Assembly: GCA_012961365.1 (NCBI GenBank)
Contig: DTZN01000009.1
Span: 1-14,897 of the forward strand
DNA length: 14,897 nucleotides
Source: Hydrogenothermaceae bacterium
Lineage (GTDB): Bacteria > Aquificota > Aquificia > Aquificales > Hydrogenothermaceae
Direction of reading: 5' to 3'
Shown here piece after piece: positions 14,596 through 14,897 of this stretch (within the stretch, counting starts at the first letter, position 1; the number at the start of each line of letters is the position of its first letter). Made by a program: the position numbers and the translations under genes. Below the pieces are notes generated by a model. That model worked only from the letters and a program-made list of their open reading frames with translations, did no database searches and was not told where the DNA came from.

Positions 14596-14897
14596 ATGAA
14601 AAAATTAGTAGGATTAGCAGCAGCAGGATTACTCACAGCAGGTGCTGTGCAGGCAGGCAATTTAACAGTTGCCAATTCTGACATTGTTCTTTATGGTGGA
14701 ATTTCTGCAGGTGCAGAATACGCTAATACAGATTTAGGTGCTATCAATGCACAACCTAGAAAACTTCCTTTTAGACTTTATAATGTTGCTATTGGATTAA
14801 TGAAGAAAGCAGATGCAAACAATTCTCCAATAGGATTTAACCTTGCGTTTGCTTACTTTTATGTTCCAACAGTAGTAGCATCAGCCGATACAGTAAA
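14596..14897 (+). CDS. Secreted, probably outer-membrane beta-barrel protein, 3'-truncated by window edge
   Basis: Only the first 100 codons are visible and I cannot name a family. Residues 1-20 form a clear Sec signal peptide (MKK, an Ala/Leu/Gly-rich core, AVQA cleavage box before G21). After it come short alternating stretches rich in Gly, aromatic and beta-favouring residues (DIVLYGGISAGAEYA; FRLYNVAIGLM; IGFNLAFAYFYV), consistent with transmembrane beta-strands of a porin-like barrel. The ATG has a strong GGAGG 8 nt upstream. It follows its own promoter, so it is a separate unit from lysA-purD. Base usage is slightly more GC-rich and Ala-rich than its neighbours, as expected for an abundant envelope protein. 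Confidence 0.7.
   Translation, partial: MKKLVGLAAAGLLTAGAVQAGNLTVANSDIVLYGGISAGAEYANTDLGAINAQPRKLPFRLYNVAIGLMKKADANNSPIGFNLAFAYFYVPTVVASADTV

Noticed and set aside
1..14897. CRISPR array, insertion sequence, prophage or defence genes
   Set aside because: No spaced direct repeats, transposase or integrase motifs, or terminal repeats seen. Every long frame belongs to a housekeeping family or is antisense to one.

Overview
The window is about 30% G+C by eye. Its proteins are rich in Lys, Glu and Ile, and it carries Gram-negative features (MinCDE, a SurA-like periplasmic chaperone, a secreted beta-barrel-like protein). It also has a short-form HisG and scattered his, trp, lys and pur genes that are not grouped into pathway operons. 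This combination suggests a thermophilic, AT-rich member of the Aquificota, possibly Hydrogenothermaceae such as Sulfurihydrogenibium. That assignment is inference from gene style and base composition, not from a search.

Layout: (1) Positions 1-2405 hold the 3' six-sevenths of ileS (+), ending at a hairpin terminator. (2) Positions 2473-3705 hold a promoter overlapping a perfect 12-bp inverted repeat, then hisIE and bcp (+). They end at a shared bidirectional terminator against (3) a DEAD-box RNA helicase (-, 3737-4906) with a structured leader. (4) tRNA-Asn(GTT) (-, 5021-5096) has its own near-consensus promoter. (5) A tightly packed minus-strand array runs minC > minD > minE > hisG > glmU > surA-like > trpD > fabL-like SDR (11579 down to 5150). 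Its gaps are -14 to +22 nt, so it is probably one transcription unit. (6) A 125-bp divergent region (11580-11704) separates minC from lysA. (7) lysA > purD > a 57-codon Cys-containing small ORF (+, 11705-14434) abut or nearly abut. (8) A 161-bp intergenic stretch with several palindromes and a promoter precedes a secreted, probably outer-membrane protein that runs off the window end (14596-14897).

Functionally this is core housekeeping DNA: aminoacylation (IleRS, tRNA-Asn), His, Trp, Lys and purine synthesis, UDP-GlcNAc synthesis, division-site placement, fatty-acid elongation, periplasmic folding and peroxide detoxification. The minus-strand array co-locates envelope and division genes (min, glmU, surA-like, fabL-like) with hisG and trpD, which both make PRPP-dependent enzymes. 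lysA supplies lysine by decarboxylating meso-diaminopimelate.

I found no CRISPR array, transposase, phage gene, toxin-antitoxin pair or defence system. I see nothing that amounts to a clear undescribed system. The points most worth a second look are the small Cys-motif ORF after purD, the inverted repeat on the hisIE promoter, the palindromes upstream of the outer-membrane gene, and the helicase leader hairpin. There is no gene-free stretch longer than 161 bp.
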